DNA of 64,000 nucleotides from Marinobacter fonticola (GTDB lineage: Bacteria > Pseudomonadota > Gammaproteobacteria > Pseudomonadales > Oleiphilaceae). The stretch lies in assembly GCF_008122265.1 (NCBI RefSeq), contig NZ_CP043042.1:1922001-1986000 (forward strand), read 5' to 3'. The notes below the pieces were generated by a model. That model had not been told where the DNA came from and ran no database searches. It worked only from the letters and a program-made list of their open reading frames with translations. Position numbers and translations under genes: made by a program. Positions 62,115 through 64,000 of this stretch are shown in pieces (position 1 is the stretch's first letter; every line of letters begins with the position of its first letter).

Positions 62115-62690
62115 ATGCGAGTCATCCAGCAACGACTGTCCACCCAGCTTATTTTTCTAATGATGCTGAGCGTTTTTTCCGGCCACGCGTTTTCGCAGGA
62201 GCCGGGCAATGCGCTTAGCAAGGCCGAGATAAAGCAGTTTGCCCAGGAGCAGTTCCAGACTATGTACAAGCGGGCGATGGAGAGCGCCTCATCGCGTCTT
62301 GCAGCGGACGAGCCGATCAAGGCATTTGCCGTGGTTGCCGACCGGGGTGGAGAGATCCGGTTGATCAGGATCGACAAAATCGAGCAGATGCGTCCGGATA
62401 TTGCGCTGGAAATTATGCGCCGCAGTCTACGGGTACTTGTGGGCAAGGGAAATGTGGGGGCCACCTGCCTGGTTTATGTGGCGGACAATCCGAACCAGGA
62501 AGCCAGAGCAGACTACGTGTTAGTTGCTGAAATGGAGCATATCTTCGGGCCCACGCTGGCGCAGCTGACGCCATACACGTTGCAGGACGGTAAAACGGTT
62601 TTTGGCGAGCCGGTGACGGTAGAGTCCGAGCCTTCCATCTTTAATTTTAAGAAAGAGGGCGAAGAGGGCAGCGGTGAGGCTGCGGAATAA
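62115..62690 (+). CDS. Small secreted protein of unknown function
   Basis: ATG 62115 follows GAGGAG by seven bases, giving 191 residues with a signal peptide ending A-F-S. The mature part is helical (K-A-E-I-K-Q-F-A-Q-E-Q-F) and then mixed alpha/beta with A-V-V-A-D-R-G-G-E-I-R-L-I and D-Y-V-L-V-A-E-M-E. It ends in an acidic tail. I do not recognise the family. It precedes the DUF6160-like gene by 178 bases in the same direction. Confidence 0.75.
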   Translation: MRVIQQRLSTQLIFLMMLSVFSGHAFSQEPGNALSKAEIKQFAQEQFQTMYKRAMESASSRLAADEPIKAFAVVADRGGEIRLIRIDKIEQMRPDIALEIMRRSLRVLVGKGNVGATCLVYVADNPNQEARADYVLVAEMEHIFGPTLAQLTPYTLQDGKTVFGEPVTVESEPSIFNFKKEGEEGSGEAAE

Positions 62691-62868
62691 CCTCATCGAC
62701 TCAATCACAGTCCTTCAGAGTCCTAGGGTTGTCCGACAATGTGATTATTGGGACTGTGAATATGGTCACGGAACCAGCGACCTGATCGAACTACGCTTTG
62801 AATCGTGCGGTAACAAAACAAAACAGACCGCATTGGAACAACAACAATTTTCCGTTAAGGAGAACACT

Positions 62869-63723
62869 ATGAAAGGCCTGAAGAAACTTGCACTTGCATC
62901 CGCAATCGCGGCTGCCCCGTTCGCTGCCCAGGCAGAGCTGAGAGCACTTGACGACGGTGCCATGGGCAACGTCACCGGTCAGGCGGGTGTGACCATCGAA
63001 CTGGAAACCAAAGTTGACGTGGGTGAGTTCCGCTACGTGGACGAAGGTAGCTTCGCAGTAAGCGGCATCCACATCGGTGGTGGCAATCTTGTCACTGATG
63101 CGGACGGCAACATCACGGGTGTTGACGGTCTTCTGGATGACCTGAAGATCGACATCGACGTTGAAGCCGACGGTGACGCTGTCATTCACGTTGGTAACGT
63201 CAATGGCCAGGTGCCTATCGACTTCACCGTGGGTATCGAGTCTGCTTCACTGCGCGCCCAGGGCGTTTCTGCGGCTAACGCAACCGATTCGAACTCCACG
63301 CTGCTCGCCAGCAATATCGGCATCGTCGGTAACCTGGCGCAGCTGGATATCCGCGTTGACACCGAAACCGATCACCTGATCACCGATGTTGCCTTCAACA
63401 TCACCAACATGGATATGGATGTGGACTTCCTGGGCGTTAACATCCGCGGCATGCAGGTCATGGGTGCTAACTTCTTCGAAGAAGTCGCTGAAAACGGTCA
63501 GCCGACTACTGCGGCCGGCCTGTTCGCTGCTGCACAGATCACCATCAGCAAGGCGACTGGCACTGGCTCTGCAAACGGCGACGCCCTGCAGATCGAAGTT
63601 CCCCAGTTCGCTACGGATATCAACGTAGCTGCTACCGAAATCGGTGGTACGTCTATCGGTACAATCCAGTTGGACAACCTGGTTATCAGCCAGACCACTA
63701 TGAAGGTTTACGGCCACGAGTAA
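62869..63723 (+). CDS. DUF6160-like exported surface protein
   Basis: ATG 62869 follows TAAGGAG by six bases; the frame extends upstream but without a start signal. The 284-residue protein has a signal peptide ending A-Q-A and then L-R-A-L-D-D-G-A-M-G-N-V-T-G-Q-A-G-V-T-I-E-L, the hallmark of DUF6160-type proteins of marine Marinobacter-like bacteria and pseudomonads. The rest is Asp/Asn/Gly/Ile-rich beta repeat sequence (I-D-I-D-V-E-A-D-G-D-A and M-D-M-D-V-D-F-L-G-V), suggesting a beta-helix or a calcium-binding surface fold. It has no cysteine or sorting signal that I can see. Confidence 0.78.
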   Translation: MKGLKKLALASAIAAAPFAAQAELRALDDGAMGNVTGQAGVTIELETKVDVGEFRYVDEGSFAVSGIHIGGGNLVTDADGNITGVDGLLDDLKIDIDVEADGDAVIHVGNVNGQVPIDFTVGIESASLRAQGVSAANATDSNSTLLASNIGIVGNLAQLDIRVDTETDHLITDVAFNITNMDMDVDFLGVNIRGMQVMGANFFEEVAENGQPTTAAGLFAAAQITISKATGTGSANGDALQIEVPQFATDINVAATEIGGTSIGTIQLDNLVISQTTMKVYGHE

Positions 63724-63747
63724 TTCAGCCTAGGCTCTCTAGTGAAC

Positions 63748-63778
63748 ACGCCCCGCATTCGCGGGGCGTTCTTGTTTC
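63748..63778 (+). terminator. Terminator of the DUF6160-like gene
   Basis: ACGCCCCGC (63748-63756) pairs with GCGGGGCGT (63761-63769) over the loop ATTC, followed by a T-rich tail. Confidence 0.88.
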
Positions 63779-63807
63779 TGAGCTAAACAAATGAAAGACC
63801 AAGACAC

Positions 63808-63831
63808 AAAAAAGCCAGTCAATCGACTGGC
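63808..63831 (-). terminator. Leftward terminator of the partial gene at the right edge
   Basis: GCCAGTC and GACTGGC pair around four bases; on the minus strand the stem is followed by five or six T residues. Confidence 0.8.
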
Positions 63832-63863
63832 TCGTTGTCGGCATAAAGGACCGTAAGACCAGG

Positions 63864-64000
63864 TTACCGATCCGGCACCGCTATTGAGAGATCAAAACCA
63901 CCGCCTGGCCGTGGCGTCAGCTGCACCGGCCCTTCATTGATCCCCTGCGGAATCGGAATCTGATTGATGCCCGGCGGGTTGCCGATGGAAAAATTCACGT
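63864..64000 (-). CDS. C-terminal fragment of an unidentified leftward gene
   Basis: The minus strand is open from the window edge to TAA at 63866-63864, giving at least 45 residues that include N-F-S-I-G-N-P-P-G-I-N-Q-I-P-I and end S-I-A-V-P-D-R. The Pro/Gly/Ile-rich composition, codon choice like the neighbours and the terminator 33 bases later support a real gene. The family cannot be told from this piece. Confidence 0.6.
   Translation of the reverse strand, partial: VNFSIGNPPGINQIPIPQGINEGPVQLTPRPGGGFDLSIAVPDR

Noticed and set aside
62010..62132. Upstream extension of pabB
   Set aside because: It overlaps the start of the divergent secreted-protein gene and has no PabB similarity; GTG 62009 gives the family length.

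Overview
The window looks like a chromosomal segment of a marine, lipid-using gammaproteobacterium. The protein set and gene order (dnaX-ybaB-recR-rnd-ycgL-ycgN, FadE/FadD, ThrH, a 4Fe-4S type CysH, DUF6160-like protein, XrtA-associated PrsK/PrsR/PrsT) fit Marinobacter or a close relative. That assignment is inference; there is no rRNA or species marker. DNA is moderately GC-rich except for AT-rich patches at 338-2063, 7440-7580 and 38300-38890.

Region 1 (1-12576) is the edge of an exopolysaccharide/exosortase locus. It holds the start of a PA14-domain lipoprotein, a glycosyltransferase-like gene and an unrecognised ParB-fold-like gene. A leftward block follows, read from right to left: hexose-6-phosphate mutarotase, acyltransferase, SDR, prsK (sensor kinase), prsR (sigma-54 regulator) and prsT (TPR lipoprotein). 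The exosortase itself is not in the window and would be expected beyond the left edge. Region 2 (12823-22129) is housekeeping: fadE, a 2OG-Fe(II) oxygenase, the 4.5S SRP RNA gene, and the dnaX-ybaB-recR-rnd-ycgL-ycgN row.

Region 3 (22243-36606) is the most unusual part. It has a large membrane-anchored VWA protein, a MoxR ATPase/VWA pair, then a tight nine-gene operon (27644-36606). The operon encodes a small exported coiled-coil protein, three TPR proteins (one a lipoprotein), a small exported protein, an ExbB/TolQ-like channel, two ExbD-like proteins and a TonB-like protein with an AgmX/PglI-type C-terminus. The first ExbD-like protein has Asn where the essential proton-carrying Asp should be; the second keeps Asp. 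I read the operon as an envelope machine driven by proton motive force whose job is not known to me.

Region 4 (36618-51637) is lipid and envelope metabolism: MaoC-like hydratase, alpha/beta hydrolase, fadD, hrpA, a FabH-like synthase, a thioesterase, an MlaA homologue lacking any cysteine, a patatin, and a gspA-gspB pair. Region 5 (51637-64000) has dinG, a MalT/AlkS-like regulator followed by a strong candidate small RNA with a perfect CRP/Vfr-type site, a TauE-like permease, cysB, cysH, thrH, pabB, a small secreted protein and a DUF6160-like surface protein.

Throughout the window, short tandem duplications of 10-20 bp sit at gene borders (666, 16150, 20964, 32883, 38273, 58893). Two copies of one palindromic repeat lie in neighbouring convergent gaps (58948 and 60612). 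No tRNA, rRNA, insertion sequence, prophage or CRISPR array was seen.
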